Shown here: positions 8,475-17,448 of the stretch, in pieces
Layout: each line of letters begins with the position of its first letter
How positions within the stretch are numbered: position 1 is the first letter of the stretch
From: Streptomyces sp. A 4/2
Lineage (GTDB): Bacteria > Actinomycetota > Actinomycetes > Streptomycetales > Streptomycetaceae
Length of the DNA stretch: 64,000 bases
NCBI RefSeq assembly: GCF_940670765.1
Contig: NZ_CALNVW010000025.1
Span: 1-64,000 of the forward strand
Reading direction: 5' to 3'
Notes under the pieces: generated by a model
The model's input: only the letters and a program-made list of their open reading frames with translations
Databases searched by the model: none
What the model was told of the DNA's origin: nothing
Translations under genes and position numbers: made by a program

Positions 8475-9938
8475 TCACGCGGCAGCGCTCTCCCGCCGCT
8501 CGTCGGCAGCGGCCTCGAACTCCTCCGGGCGTCCCTTCCTGGGCAGCAGGAAGGTGATGGCCAGGAAGGCGGCCAGGAGGCATGCCTGGACCAGCAGCGC
8601 ATGGTGGAAGCCGGTGGTGAAGTCGCCCGTCCGGGCACGGGCGAAGAACACGGAGCCGAAGACGGCGACCCCGATCGAGCCGCCGATGGACTGCACCGCC
8701 GACAGCACCCCGGACGCCGAGCCGATCTCGTCGTCGTCCACCGCGGCGAGGACGAAGCTGAACAGAGCGGCGATCACCATGCCCGCCCCGATCCCGCAGA
8801 CGGCCACCCCGGGTGCCACGTCCCAGATGCTGAACGCCGGTCCGAGGTGGCCGAGTTCGTACCAGAGCAGGGCCGCGCCGCCGAGCTGGACGAGCGGGCC
8901 GATCTGGAGCACCGCGCGGCCGATCCGGTCCGCGAGTACGGCTCCGCTGACCGCGCCGCCGATCGCGGTGCCCACCGCCAGCGGCAGGTTGCCCAGCCCC
9001 GCGTCCCCGGCGGTGAAGTGCTGACCGATCTGCAGGTAGAGGGTCAGGACGAGCTGGGTGCCGACCAGCCCGCTGAAGAACAGCGCGATGCCGCCGAGCC
9101 CGACCGTGAACGCGGGCTTGCGCAGCAGGGCCGGGGTGACCAGCGGCTCGCGCCCCCGGGCGGCCGTACGGCGCTGCTGCACGGCGAAGAGCGCGAACCC
9201 GACGGCGGAGGCGGCCATGCAGAGCCAGGTCCACAGCGGCCAGCCGGCGTCCTGGCCCTGGTTCAGGGGCAGCACGAGCAGTGCACAGGAGACCGCCACC
9301 AGGACCGCGCCCACACCATCGACGATCACGGTGCGGTCGCCCGGCTTCCTGGGGACGAACCTCGCGGCGACGGCCAGGGCGGCGATGCCGATCGGCACGT
9401 TCACCAGGAACACCAGCCGCCAGCCGAGCCCGAAGAAGTCCCCCTGGATCAGGCCGCCGCCGAGCACCGGACCGACGATGCCGCCCAGCCCCAGGACCGG
9501 GCCGAAGATGCCGAAGACCTTGGCGAGTTCGGGGCCGGAGAAGTTCTCCCGCAGCAGGCCGAGACCCTGCGGGAGGAGCATCGCCCCGGCGACGCCCTGG
9601 AGCAGCCGGAAGGCGATCAGCGACTCGATGTCCGGTGCGCCCGCGCAGAGCAGTGACGTGGCCGTGAACGAGGCCAGGCCGATGAGGAACATACGGCGCC
9701 GCCCGTACCGGTCACCGAGCCGGCCGCCCAGGATCAGCCCGGCGCCCAGCGTGAGGGCGTACCCGCCGATCACCCACTGCAGGCCGACGGAGGTCGCCCC
9801 GAGGGACTTCTCCAACGCGGGTCCGGCCACATTGACGATCGACGCGTCCAGCAGATCCATGATCTCCGCGACGAGCATCACCACGAGGATCAGCCACCGC
9901 CACCGGTAGGGCGGCGGTGCGGCCGGGTCGGCACTCAT
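8475..9938 (-). CDS. DHA2-family MFS drug/metabolite exporter (14 TMS type)
   Basis: 487 aa, strongly hydrophobic with about 14 predicted membrane helices. It carries the DHA2 signatures LDASIVNVAGPALE in helix 1, GGRLGDRYGRRRMF in loop 2-3, LLQGVAGAMLLPQ, and the antiporter-like motif C GPVLGGGLI. The charged tail ends in an Ala/Glu-rich segment. The ATG at 9938 has GAGG upstream. It is divergent from a MarR gene with a palindrome in the 59-base gap, a classic exporter-repressor pair. It may export the product of the adjacent prenyl/methyltransferase block or confer drug efflux. Confidence 0.9.
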   Translation of the reverse strand: MSADPAAPPPYRWRWLILVVMLVAEIMDLLDASIVNVAGPALEKSLGATSVGLQWVIGGYALTLGAGLILGGRLGDRYGRRRMFLIGLASFTATSLLCAGAPDIESLIAFRLLQGVAGAMLLPQGLGLLRENFSGPELAKVFGIFGPVLGLGGIVGPVLGGGLIQGDFFGLGWRLVFLVNVPIGIAALAVAARFVPRKPGDRTVIVDGVGAVLVAVSCALLVLPLNQGQDAGWPLWTWLCMAASAVGFALFAVQQRRTAARGREPLVTPALLRKPAFTVGLGGIALFFSGLVGTQLVLTLYLQIGQHFTAGDAGLGNLPLAVGTAIGGAVSGAVLADRIGRAVLQIGPLVQLGGAALLWYELGHLGPAFSIWDVAPGVAVCGIGAGMVIAALFSFVLAAVDDDEIGSASGVLSAVQSIGGSIGVAVFGSVFFARARTGDFTTGFHHALLVQACLLAAFLAITFLLPRKGRPEEFEAAADERRESAAA

Positions 9939-9951
9939 ACTACCTCAGTTC

Positions 9952-9964
9952 ATTGGTTACCAAT
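9952..9964. promoter_or_regulatory. Palindrome in exporter/MarR divergent promoter (candidate MarR operator)
   Basis: ATTGGTTACCAAT is a perfect 6+6 palindrome with a central T, 14 bases upstream of the exporter ATG and 34 upstream of the MarR ATG. A direct repeat CAATAT follows at 9961 and 9973. The position and AT-richness fit a MarR operator overlapping both promoters. Confidence 0.6.
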
Positions 9965-9997
9965 ATTCTTAGCAATATCGAGAGTATCCTGACCGGC

Positions 9998-10516
9998 ATG
10001 GACGTCGAACCGCCTGCCTCCGGACCGCCTACCTCCGGACCGTCCGCCTCCGGAGCGTCCGCCTCCGGTGCGGTGCCCCGCACGGACGGCGCGGGAGACA
10101 TCCGTGACCAGCTGCGGCAGCTGACCCTGAGCCAACAGCGGTTCGAGCGGCACCTGGGCCGGGAGCTGCGGGTGGACCCGGCCGGACTGGCGGTGATGGA
10201 CCATCTCGTCACCGTCGGGCCGACCACACCCACCGACCTCGCCCGCCGCCTGGAGGCCTCGACCGCGGCGACCACGCTCGTCATCGACCGGCTGGTGGCC
10301 GCCGGTCACGTCAGCAGGCAGCCGCATCCCACCGATCGCCGCAAGGTGATCGTCACCCCCGCCGACCACTGGGAGGCGACCGCCTACCAGTACGTCTCCC
10401 CGCTCGTCGAGGGCGTCACCGCCGCAGCGGAGGCCCTGCCCCCGGGGGAACAGGCCACGGTCGCGGGCTTCCTGCGGAAGATCGTCGGCGTCTACGACGA
10501 GGCGACCCGCGTCTGA
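9998..10516 (+). CDS. MarR-family transcriptional regulator
   Basis: 172 aa from the ATG at 9998. The first ~27 residues are a repetitive SG/P/A-rich tail (PPASGPPTSGPSASGASASG) encoded by a short DNA repeat. The winged helix follows: LAVMDHLVTVGPTTPTDLARRL, recognition helix TAATTLVIDRLVAAGHV, and wing HPTDRRKVIVTP, which is the MarR DxRxxxxxLT-type signature. It probably represses the divergent exporter and itself. Confidence 0.88.
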   Translation: MDVEPPASGPPTSGPSASGASASGAVPRTDGAGDIRDQLRQLTLSQQRFERHLGRELRVDPAGLAVMDHLVTVGPTTPTDLARRLEASTAATTLVIDRLVAAGHVSRQPHPTDRRKVIVTPADHWEATAYQYVSPLVEGVTAAAEALPPGEQATVAGFLRKIVGVYDEATRV

Positions 10517-10665
10517 TCCGGACGGCCGGACCCGGCCGGGGCGCGCCGCCCCGTACGGCCCGCGAGGTTTCGACAGGCGCGGAACGCTCATGGCGCTACC
10601 GTCGGGTCCACGGCCCGCCGGGCCGGAGCGTCCCGCGAACAGCCCTGCGGAAGGAACCCGGCCCG

Positions 10666-11490
10666 ATGAACCCCTTCGAGGAATTCCGCGCACTGCACCA
10701 CGCCTCGCACCGGGCCCCGCACCACGCAGGGCCCGGCGCGTCCCCCGAAGCCCCGCTCGTCCTGCCCAACGCGTGGGACCACGCCTCGGCCGCCGCCCTC
10801 GCCGCCGCCGGGTTCCGGGCCATCGGTACGACCAGCCTCGGCGTCGCGGCAGCCGCCGGGAAGGCCGACGCGACGGGCGGCACCCGTGCGGAGACCGTTC
10901 GGCTCGCCCGTGGCCTCGCCCGGCTGTCCGCGCTGATCAGCGTGGACATCGAAGGCGGCTTCAGCACGCACCCGGACGAAGTCGCCTCGCTGGCAGTCGA
11001 GTTGGCCGACGCCGGCGTGGTCGGCGTCAATATCGAGGACGGGCGGCCCGACGGTTCACTCACCGGCGTCGACCGGCAGTGCGAGCTGATCCGGGCCGTG
11101 AAGGACGCGGTGCCCGAGCTGTTCGTCAACGCCCGTACGGACACGTACTGGCTTCCCGGGCACACGGAGCAGACCACGCACCGGGCCGAGGCCTACCAAC
11201 ACGCGGGTGCGGACGGCCTGTTCGTCCCGGGCCTCCAGGACGCCCAGGCCATCTCCGCACTGACCGGGAACCTCCGGGTGCCGCTCAACATTCTCTTCTC
11301 GCCCGCAGGGCCCTCCGTGACGGAGCTGGCCGCGCTGGGCGTACGCCGGGTCAGCTGCGGTTCGCTGCTGTTCCGGGCCGCACTGCAGGCGGTCGTGCAG
11401 ACCGCCGGAGCCGTCGCCACGGGCGCCGCCCTGCCCACCGGGATCCCCTCGTACGCGGAGGCCCAGGCGCTCTCCACCCGCTTCGCGTGA
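10666..11490 (+). CDS. Isocitrate lyase / PEP mutase superfamily enzyme
   Basis: 274 aa TIM barrel. Family features include LPNAWDHASAAALAAAGFRAIGT at the N-terminus, the Mg-binding SVDIEGGF near residue 90, VNIEDG near 122 and VNARTD near 148. Such enzymes cleave or form C-C or P-C bonds in 2-methylisocitrate-, oxaloacetate- or phosphonate-like substrates. It lacks the KKCGH-type loop of true isocitrate lyases, so the substrate is open. It has a GGAAGGA ribosome binding site and stands alone. Confidence 0.85.
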   Translation: MNPFEEFRALHHASHRAPHHAGPGASPEAPLVLPNAWDHASAAALAAAGFRAIGTTSLGVAAAAGKADATGGTRAETVRLARGLARLSALISVDIEGGFSTHPDEVASLAVELADAGVVGVNIEDGRPDGSLTGVDRQCELIRAVKDAVPELFVNARTDTYWLPGHTEQTTHRAEAYQHAGADGLFVPGLQDAQAISALTGNLRVPLNILFSPAGPSVTELAALGVRRVSCGSLLFRAALQAVVQTAGAVATGAALPTGIPSYAEAQALSTRFA

Positions 11491-11533
11491 GGACCCACCG
11501 CCCCCGCCCTCGCACCGCGCCGCCACGAACCCG

Positions 11534-12508
11534 CTACCGGCGGGCGCCGTCCGCCACGGGCAGCTCCAGTTCGAACCGCCCGATGCCCGCGGTCGTGACC
11601 ATCCCCGCCCGCTCGTAGAGAAGATGCGCACCGGTCAGGCTCTCGCTGTCGACGTCGAGCCCCACGGAGCCGGCCCCCCGCTCGGCGAAGAGCGCGAAGG
11701 ACGCCAGCAGCAGCGCCCGGCCCAGACCGAGCCTCCGCGCCTCACGGCGCACACCCAACTGACCGACCTCACCGGCCACGTGGCCCTCGACCTCGCGCTC
11801 CCGGCAGAGCGCCGCGCCCACGATCCGTCCACGGCGTTCCGCGACGAGCCAGAGCGCCGGGTCGAAACCGTCGTGGAGCAGGTCACCGGCCCACTGCTCG
11901 TACGAGCGGCTCACCCGGCCCCAGTGGTCGCCGAACGCCTCCTCGACACACGCGTGCACCCGCCGCAGATCCTCCGGAGTCCCGTCGCAGGCACGGAGGC
12001 CGACGCCGTCCGGCCACACGGGCGCGACCGCCGGTCCGCCCAGGGCCATCCGCATCCGGAGGTGGATCCGGGTCCTGCTGTACCCACGCGCGCGCAGCAT
12101 CCGGTCGGCGGCCCCGTCGAGCAGCACGTGGTTGACCAGGGCCACGGGCGCGGCATCGCCGGCGGCCGGGACGCCCGGCGCCATCTCCGCGGCACGCGCC
12201 TCCATCCAGCGCAGCAGCGCCGTCCCGATACCGGCGCCGAGATGGGCGGGGTGGGTGTACGCGTCGGCGAAGATCCGACCCCCGGCCGCCGCGGCGCTCA
12301 GCTCCGCGTACCCGCAGACCGCACCGCCCGGCCCGGTCACCACCCGCACGTCGTCGGCCGTGTCCAACTGCGCCCACACATGCCGGAATTCGTCGTCGGT
12401 CCGGGCCGCTGCCGTGGGATCGTGCGACCGGGCCGCCTCGTTCACCGCGTGGACCACGGCCGGAAGTTCTGATTCCTTCGGAGCACGTATCGCGTATCCG
12501 GCGTGCAT
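11534..12508 (-). CDS. Tandem GNAT N-acetyltransferase
   Basis: 324 aa from the ATG at 12508, preceded by AGGAGA; the longer open frame has no ribosome site. There are two GNAT folds. In the first (~1-165) the CoA-binding motif is degenerate (HPAHLGAGIGTALLRWMEA). In the second (~170-320) motif A is LGVRREARRLGLGRALLLASF. This architecture is shared with mycothiol synthase MshD and many uncharacterised actinobacterial acetyltransferases. It is not in an obvious operon. The substrate is unknown. Confidence 0.85.
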   Translation of the reverse strand: MHAGYAIRAPKESELPAVVHAVNEAARSHDPTAAARTDDEFRHVWAQLDTADDVRVVTGPGGAVCGYAELSAAAAGGRIFADAYTHPAHLGAGIGTALLRWMEARAAEMAPGVPAAGDAAPVALVNHVLLDGAADRMLRARGYSRTRIHLRMRMALGGPAVAPVWPDGVGLRACDGTPEDLRRVHACVEEAFGDHWGRVSRSYEQWAGDLLHDGFDPALWLVAERRGRIVGAALCREREVEGHVAGEVGQLGVRREARRLGLGRALLLASFALFAERGAGSVGLDVDSESLTGAHLLYERAGMVTTAGIGRFELELPVADGARR

Positions 12509-12875
12509 GGGGAGTCTCCTCGCTGGTCGGCCGTGCCACGAAATTGCGGCACATATCCGCAGGTGCGCCCGGGGCTTCGGGACACACCCCCGGAGCGGCT
12601 GGATATACCTACGCCGGAACATATATGCGGGGAAGTCCTCACTGAACTCCTTTTCCCCGTAAGGCCCTTCACGCGGGACATCGACCGAGGTCAGAAGAGG
12701 CTTCCCGAGCAAAGCACGGACAGGGCGGACGGAACGCGGGGCACGGCGAGAGCGTGGCCGCGCACTCCCTGTCGCCGCGCAAGAGAATTCCCCTCACGGC
12801 CCGCGAGCTAAAAGAACACAGTTCAGGTATTAACGGAAGGCGGGTTCCCGGGCGCTCTCGTATGCTGACCGAGTC
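12509..12875. promoter_or_regulatory. Divergent promoter region, GNAT / TetR
   Basis: 367 bases without a gene. Several AT-rich patches (around 12600-12635 and 12810-12835) probably hold the promoters. Upstream of the TetR ATG, TATGCT at 12860 could be a -10. No clear TetR palindrome was found. Confidence 0.35.
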
Positions 12876-13520
12876 ATGTCATCAGAGGAATTCCTCCGGG
12901 CCCGCAGGCCGGAACAGAAGCAGCAGCGGCGCGAGACCATTCTCTCGGCCGCCCGCGGGCTTGCACAGGAGCACGGCGTGCGAAAGGTGACGCTGGGCAG
13001 CGTCGCCGAGGTCGTGGGCCTCGCCAAGTCCAATGTCATCCGGTACTTCGGGACCCGGGAAGAGATCTTCCTGGTGCTCACCGCCGAAGGCTGGCAGGAG
13101 TGGCGGGAAGCGGTGACCGTAAGGCTGGACGCGGGCGAGGACGCCGTCGGCGCGCTCGCCGGGACACTCGCCGGGCGACCGCTCTTCTGCGACCTGCTCA
13201 GCCTGACCGCGACCATCCTGGAACACAACATCTCGCTCGACGCGGCACGCGCCTACAAGCACACCGCGCTCGCCAGCGTCGCCGCACTCGGTGCCCGGGT
13301 CTCCCGCGCCCACCCCGAGCTGACCGAACGCGAGGCGGTCGACCTCGTCTCGACGGCAGGGGCACTGGCCGGAACGCTCTACCCGATGGCGACGCCGCCG
13401 CCCGTACTGGCCGAGCTGTACGCCCTGGAGCCCGAACTGGCCGCGGCCCGCCCGTCGCTGCTGCCGACGCTCACCCGGATGCTCTCCGCGCTGGCCGTCG
13501 GTCTGCCCGCGCTGCGCTGA
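12876..13520 (+). CDS. TetR/AcrR-family regulator
   Basis: 214 aa. An N-terminal TetR helix-turn-helix spans ~18-64: RETILSAARGLAQEHGVRKVTLGSVAEVVGLAKSNVIRYF. The last part is the classic recognition helix ending in YFGTREEIF. The C-terminal ligand domain is Ala/Leu-rich and shows no family-specific signature. The divergent GNAT gene is a possible target. Confidence 0.88.
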   Translation: MSSEEFLRARRPEQKQQRRETILSAARGLAQEHGVRKVTLGSVAEVVGLAKSNVIRYFGTREEIFLVLTAEGWQEWREAVTVRLDAGEDAVGALAGTLAGRPLFCDLLSLTATILEHNISLDAARAYKHTALASVAALGARVSRAHPELTEREAVDLVSTAGALAGTLYPMATPPPVLAELYALEPELAAARPSLLPTLTRMLSALAVGLPALR

Positions 13521-13632
13521 CACCCCGCACGGCGCCGACACCCGAACGCCACGGCCTTGTTGGCTCCGCGCGGTGGTGCGGGAAGAGATGCGATCACTCC
13601 GAACGCCTCTCCCCGTCCCCGGAAGGACCCGC

Positions 13633-15138
13633 GTGAGTACAGCCCGTCGCAGCGCCGTGGCCGCACTGGCCGCCGCCGCCCTCGCCGGCCCGCTCCTGCC
13701 GACCCCCACCGCCACCGCACGCCCCGCACCCGCCACGTCCGGACCGGCGCATCCGGGAACGGACCACGCGAAGGAAGCCGCGCAGCTCTCCCGGGAGCTG
13801 GTGCGGATGTCGTCCGCCGAGGACGCGTACCGGCATCTGCGGAAGCTCCAGTCCATAGCCGACGCGAACCACTCCACCCGCGCCGCCGGAACGCCCGGCC
13901 ACGAGGCGTCCGCGCAGTACGTCCACGACACCCTGCGGAAGGCCGGTTACCGGGTCTCGTACCAGACCTTCGGCATCACCTACATCGAGACGCGGGCCGA
14001 GAAGCTCTCCGTCGTCACGCCCGGAGCTCCCGCGCGCAAGGCGACCGTGTCGGCCATGTCGTACACGAAGTCCACCCCGGTGGGCGGCATCGAGGCCGCG
14101 CTCGCCGCCGTACCGCTCGACGCCACCACGGGCTGCGAGGCGGCCGACTACGCAGCCGGGGCGTTCACCGGGAAGATCGCGCTGATCCGCCGCGGCGGCT
14201 GCACCTTCACCGTGAAGCAGGCAGCGGCGGCCGGCGCGGGCGCGGTGGCCGCGCTCATCTACAACGACACCGGGGGCGTGCTCTCCGGCACCCTCGGATC
14301 CGCCGCGGGCGCGAAGATCCCGACCGGCGGGCTCTCCGGGGCCGACGGGACGGCCCTCGCCGCCGACGCCGCGAAGGGCGCGACCGTCTCCCTGGAGATC
14401 CGCCAGCTCCAGGAACCGCGCACCACCCGCAACGTCGTCGCCGAGACACCGGGCGGCGACCCGGCGCACACCGTGATGCTCGGCGCCCACCTCGACTCGG
14501 TCACCGCGGGCCCCGGCATCAACGACGACGGCTCGGGTTCGGCCGGTCTCATCGAGGTCGCCCAGCAACTCGCCAGAACCCACCGGCCCCTCGCCGACAA
14601 GGTGCGCTTCGCCTGGTGGTCGGGGGAGGAACTGGGGCTGCTCGGCTCGGGCGCGTACGTGAAGGGGCTCACCGCCCCGCAGAAGAAGCAGATCGCGCTC
14701 TACCTCAACTTCGACATGATCGCCTCGCCGAACTACGCCCAACTCGTGTACGACAGCACCGCCCCGGCGCCCACCGGCACGGCCCCGGCCCCGGTCCCCG
14801 CGGGTACGGACCGCCTGACGAAGGGCATCACCTCCTTCCTGGACCGCAGGCACGTGCCGCACGAGGCCACGGCCTTCGACGGCCGTTCCGACTACGGGCC
14901 GTTCATGGCGGCGGGCATCCCCTCCGGCGGCAGCTACACCGGCGCCGAGGAGCTCAAAACGGCCGCCCAGGCCGAGAAGTTCGGCGGAACGGCGGGGGTC
15001 GCGCTCGACGCCTGCTACCACGCGGCGTGCGACACCCTGAAGAACATCGACATGACGGCGTTCGACCTCAACATCGACGTCATCGCCGACGCCGTGGGGA
15101 CGTACGCCTACACCGCCGGCCCATCGGCCCGGCCGTAG
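13633..15138 (+). CDS. Secreted M28-family zinc aminopeptidase with PA domain
   Basis: 501 aa from the GTG at 13633 (GGAAGGA upstream). A Sec-type signal peptide with an Ala-rich core is followed by TATARPAPA. A PA (protease-associated) insert lies around residues 150-260 (GKIALIRRGGCTFTVKQ, GAVAALIYND). The dinuclear-zinc M28 core shows LGAHLDSV (His, Asp), INDDGSGSAG (bridging Asp), WWSGEELGLLGS (Glu-Glu), LNFDMI (Asp) and a C-terminal His in DACYHAACD. It matches the Streptomyces griseus aminopeptidase type plus the PA domain. It should release N-terminal residues from peptides outside the cell. Monocistronic. Confidence 0.92.
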   Translation: MSTARRSAVAALAAAALAGPLLPTPTATARPAPATSGPAHPGTDHAKEAAQLSRELVRMSSAEDAYRHLRKLQSIADANHSTRAAGTPGHEASAQYVHDTLRKAGYRVSYQTFGITYIETRAEKLSVVTPGAPARKATVSAMSYTKSTPVGGIEAALAAVPLDATTGCEAADYAAGAFTGKIALIRRGGCTFTVKQAAAAGAGAVAALIYNDTGGVLSGTLGSAAGAKIPTGGLSGADGTALAADAAKGATVSLEIRQLQEPRTTRNVVAETPGGDPAHTVMLGAHLDSVTAGPGINDDGSGSAGLIEVAQQLARTHRPLADKVRFAWWSGEELGLLGSGAYVKGLTAPQKKQIALYLNFDMIASPNYAQLVYDSTAPAPTGTAPAPVPAGTDRLTKGITSFLDRRHVPHEATAFDGRSDYGPFMAAGIPSGGSYTGAEELKTAAQAEKFGGTAGVALDACYHAACDTLKNIDMTAFDLNIDVIADAVGTYAYTAGPSARP

Positions 15139-15267
15139 ACCGACCGTCCCGGACCTACCGGAGGTAAGAGTTCCGCTCGCGACCCTTCCCTTCCCGGCAC
15201 ATTTCTGCCGTTTTGTGGTGCTGCGCCATGGCTGCGCCCGGTGCTGCTTCCCCGGTAGGCTTTCCGT

Positions 15268-15564
15268 GTGATCTTCAAGCGCATCGGAAGCGGACGGCCG
15301 TACCCCGACCACGGCCGGGAATCCACCCGCCAGTGGGCGGACGTCGCCCCGCGCCCGGTCCGGCTGGACCAACTCGTGACCACCAAGGGGCAGCTGGACC
15401 TCGAAACGCTGCTCGCGGAGGACTCCACCTTCTACGGGGACCTGTTCGCGCACGTGGTGAAGTGGCAGGGCGACCTCTACCTGGAGGACGGGCTGCACCG
15501 CGCCGTACGGGCCGCACTCCAGCAGAGACAGGTACTGCACGCCCGCGTGCTCGACCTGGGCTGA
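15268..15564 (+). CDS. Small conserved actinobacterial protein (VapB-like annotation in relatives)
   Basis: 98 aa, starting at a GTG that lacks a strong ribosome site. It reads GSGRPYPDHGRESTRQWADV at the N-terminus and ends with the helix HRAVRAALQQRQVLHARVL. Very similar Streptomyces proteins are, to my recollection, often labelled VapB-family antitoxin. No PIN-domain toxin gene lies beside it, so that label should be treated with caution. A short T-run terminator follows immediately. Confidence 0.7.
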   Translation: MIFKRIGSGRPYPDHGRESTRQWADVAPRPVRLDQLVTTKGQLDLETLLAEDSTFYGDLFAHVVKWQGDLYLEDGLHRAVRAALQQRQVLHARVLDLG

Positions 15565-15569
15565 CGACT

Positions 15570-15592
15570 GGTCCTTTCGGGGCCTTTTTTGC
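15570..15592 (+). terminator. Rho-independent terminator
   Basis: A short stem GGTCC/GGGCC with a TTTCG-type loop is followed by six T residues, just after the small-protein stop. Confidence 0.7.
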
Positions 15593-15657
15593 CCATCCGG
15601 CGGTCATCAGATGATCGGTTAGTTCGCATCGTCTCCGCGCCGCACTACGCTGCGCTC

Positions 15658-16287
15658 ATGAGCATGCTCACACCCCCCGGCATGGGCGGAAAGTATCGCA
15701 TCACGGGCGACAAGTACCCCCGGATGCACCGCCCCCGACGGCATGGCCGTCTCGTCTTCGGGGCGGTGGCCGCAGTCGTCGCCCTGGGCCTGATCGGCTG
15801 GGGATCGGTGCAGCTCATCGACGTCTTCACCGGCAGCTCCAGCAAGGCGTCGGCCGCCGGTCAGCAGCACGACTGCAAGGTCGCGGGCTCCCCCGCGCCC
15901 GCGCCGCCGAGGTCCCTGCCGAAACCCGCGAAGATCAAGGTCAACGTCTACAACGCGACCCCGCGCGGCGGGCTCGCCAAGACCACCGCCGACGAACTCA
16001 AGAAGCGCGGCTTCACCATCGGCAAGGTGGGCAACGCCCCGGCCGCCTACGACAAGAAGATCGCGGGCAAGGCCGTGCTGCTGGGCGCCGCCACGACCTC
16101 GCCCGGTTCGTTCGCCGTCCTCGGTACGCAGCTCAAGGGCGCCCAGGAGAAGACCGACGCCCGCAAGACAGGCGACGTCGACCTGATCATCGGCACCGGT
16201 TTCACGTCCCTGGACGCCAAGAAGGACGCCGCCAAGGCGATGACCACACTGGCCCATCCCCTCCCGGCGCCCTCCGGAAAGTGCTGA
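15658..16287 (+). CDS. Membrane-anchored LytR C-terminal domain protein
   Basis: 209 aa from the ATG at 15658. A basic cytoplasmic N-terminus (~1-33) with RPRRHGR precedes one transmembrane helix at ~34-55 (LVFGAVAAVVALGLIGWGS). After a Pro/Ala linker comes a LytR_C domain (~85-205) with the signature IKVNVYNATPRGGLAKTTADEL and a VDLIIGTGF strand. This domain is found fused to LCP cell-wall ligases but also alone, as here. It is probably a cell-envelope accessory protein. It converges on upp. Confidence 0.85.
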   Translation: MSMLTPPGMGGKYRITGDKYPRMHRPRRHGRLVFGAVAAVVALGLIGWGSVQLIDVFTGSSSKASAAGQQHDCKVAGSPAPAPPRSLPKPAKIKVNVYNATPRGGLAKTTADELKKRGFTIGKVGNAPAAYDKKIAGKAVLLGAATTSPGSFAVLGTQLKGAQEKTDARKTGDVDLIIGTGFTSLDAKKDAAKAMTTLAHPLPAPSGKC

Positions 16288-16349
16288 CGCCCCGCACCGG
16301 GCGGCCGTAGCGAGCATCCTCGCGACGGCGCCCGGCAGGCGCCCTGCGG

Positions 16350-16985
16350 CTACTCGGCCGACCCGTACATCCGGTCGCCCGCGTCGCCGAGCCCCGGCAC
16401 GATGTAGCCCTGCTCGTTGAGCCGCTCGTCGACCGCGGCGGTGACCACCGTGACCGGCGTACCGGCCAGTTCGCGCTCCATGACCTCGACGCCCTCCGGC
16501 GCCGCGAGCAGCACCACGGCGGTGACGTCGTCCGCGCCGCGCTCGATCAGCTCCCGGATCGCGGCGACCAGCGTGCCGCCGGTGGCCAGCATCGGGTCCA
16601 GCACGTACACCTGACGGCCCGAGAGGTCGTCAGGCATCCGGCTCGCGTACGTGGACGCCTTCAGCGTCTCCTCGTCGCGGACCATCCCGAGGAAGCCCAC
16701 CTCGGCGGTCGGCAGCAGCCGCACCATGCCTTCGAGCATCCCGAGGCCCGCCCGCAGGATCGGCACCACCAGGGGACGGGGGTAGGAGAGCTTCACGCCC
16801 GTCGTCGCCGTGACCGGCGTGTCGATGTCGACCTGCTCGGTCCGCACGTCGCGGGTGGCCTCGTACGCGAGCAGGGTGACCAGCTCGTCGGCGAGCCGCC
16901 GGAAGGTCGCGGAATCGGTGCGCTTGTCACGCAACGTGGTGAGTTTGTGCGCCACCAGCGGGTGGTCGACGACATGGATACGCAT
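16350..16985 (-). CDS. upp: Uracil phosphoribosyltransferase
   Basis: 211 aa, full length for the family. The start MRIHVVDHPLVAHKLTTLRDK is characteristic, and the PRPP loop VYVLDPMLATGGTL lies near residue 125, with uracil-binding YIVPGLGDAGDR at the end. It converts uracil and PRPP to UMP in pyrimidine salvage. The ATG at 16985 is clear; 15 upstream in-frame codons have no start signal. Convergent with the LytR_C gene. Confidence 0.97.
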   Translation of the reverse strand: MRIHVVDHPLVAHKLTTLRDKRTDSATFRRLADELVTLLAYEATRDVRTEQVDIDTPVTATTGVKLSYPRPLVVPILRAGLGMLEGMVRLLPTAEVGFLGMVRDEETLKASTYASRMPDDLSGRQVYVLDPMLATGGTLVAAIRELIERGADDVTAVVLLAAPEGVEVMERELAGTPVTVVTAAVDERLNEQGYIVPGLGDAGDRMYGSAE

Positions 16986-17075
16986 ACGACAACGGTAACC
17001 GGGCCCCGAACCGCCCCGCGCTGGCATCACCCGCCCGGTTCAGGGGAAGGTGGGGGCGTACGAAGGTGGTGTTCC

Positions 17076-17270
17076 ATGCCCGAGCCGGAGAACGAGGGCG
17101 CGCCCGAGTGCGGGAGCGCCCAGGAGACCGCCGCCGACCGCCGGCGGCGCCGCGCGCAGTTCCTCCGTGAGCTGAACGAGGCGAAGGAGCTGCGCGACCG
17201 CGTACAGCCCAGGCGCGCCAAGGTCGCGAGGATGCGACAGGCCATGCGTATGCGCACCTTCCGCTGGTAG
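17076..17270 (+). CDS. Small highly charged protein of unknown function
   Basis: 64 aa from the ATG at 17076 with GAAGG upstream. It begins acidic (MPEPENEGAPE), then has a long Arg/Lys-rich amphipathic helix (DRRRRRAQFLRELNEAKELRDRV) and a basic tail MRMRTFRW. It could bind nucleic acid or act as a small regulatory or tether protein. I do not recognise a family. Confidence 0.6.
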   Translation: MPEPENEGAPECGSAQETAADRRRRRAQFLRELNEAKELRDRVQPRRAKVARMRQAMRMRTFRW

Positions 17271-17448
17271 CCGCGCACCGGGGTTTTACCGCCGATGGCC
17301 TACCAAGGTTTTACCGGGTTCAGGAAGCAACACGCAGACCTGAGGCCGAAGACCTCTCGCGGAGCGCATGTTTCTGCCACGATTCCCACTGGGCGGGGCA
17401 CAGCGCGCCCTTTCGAGAGACACCCCTTAGACCAGTGGGAGAGTCACG

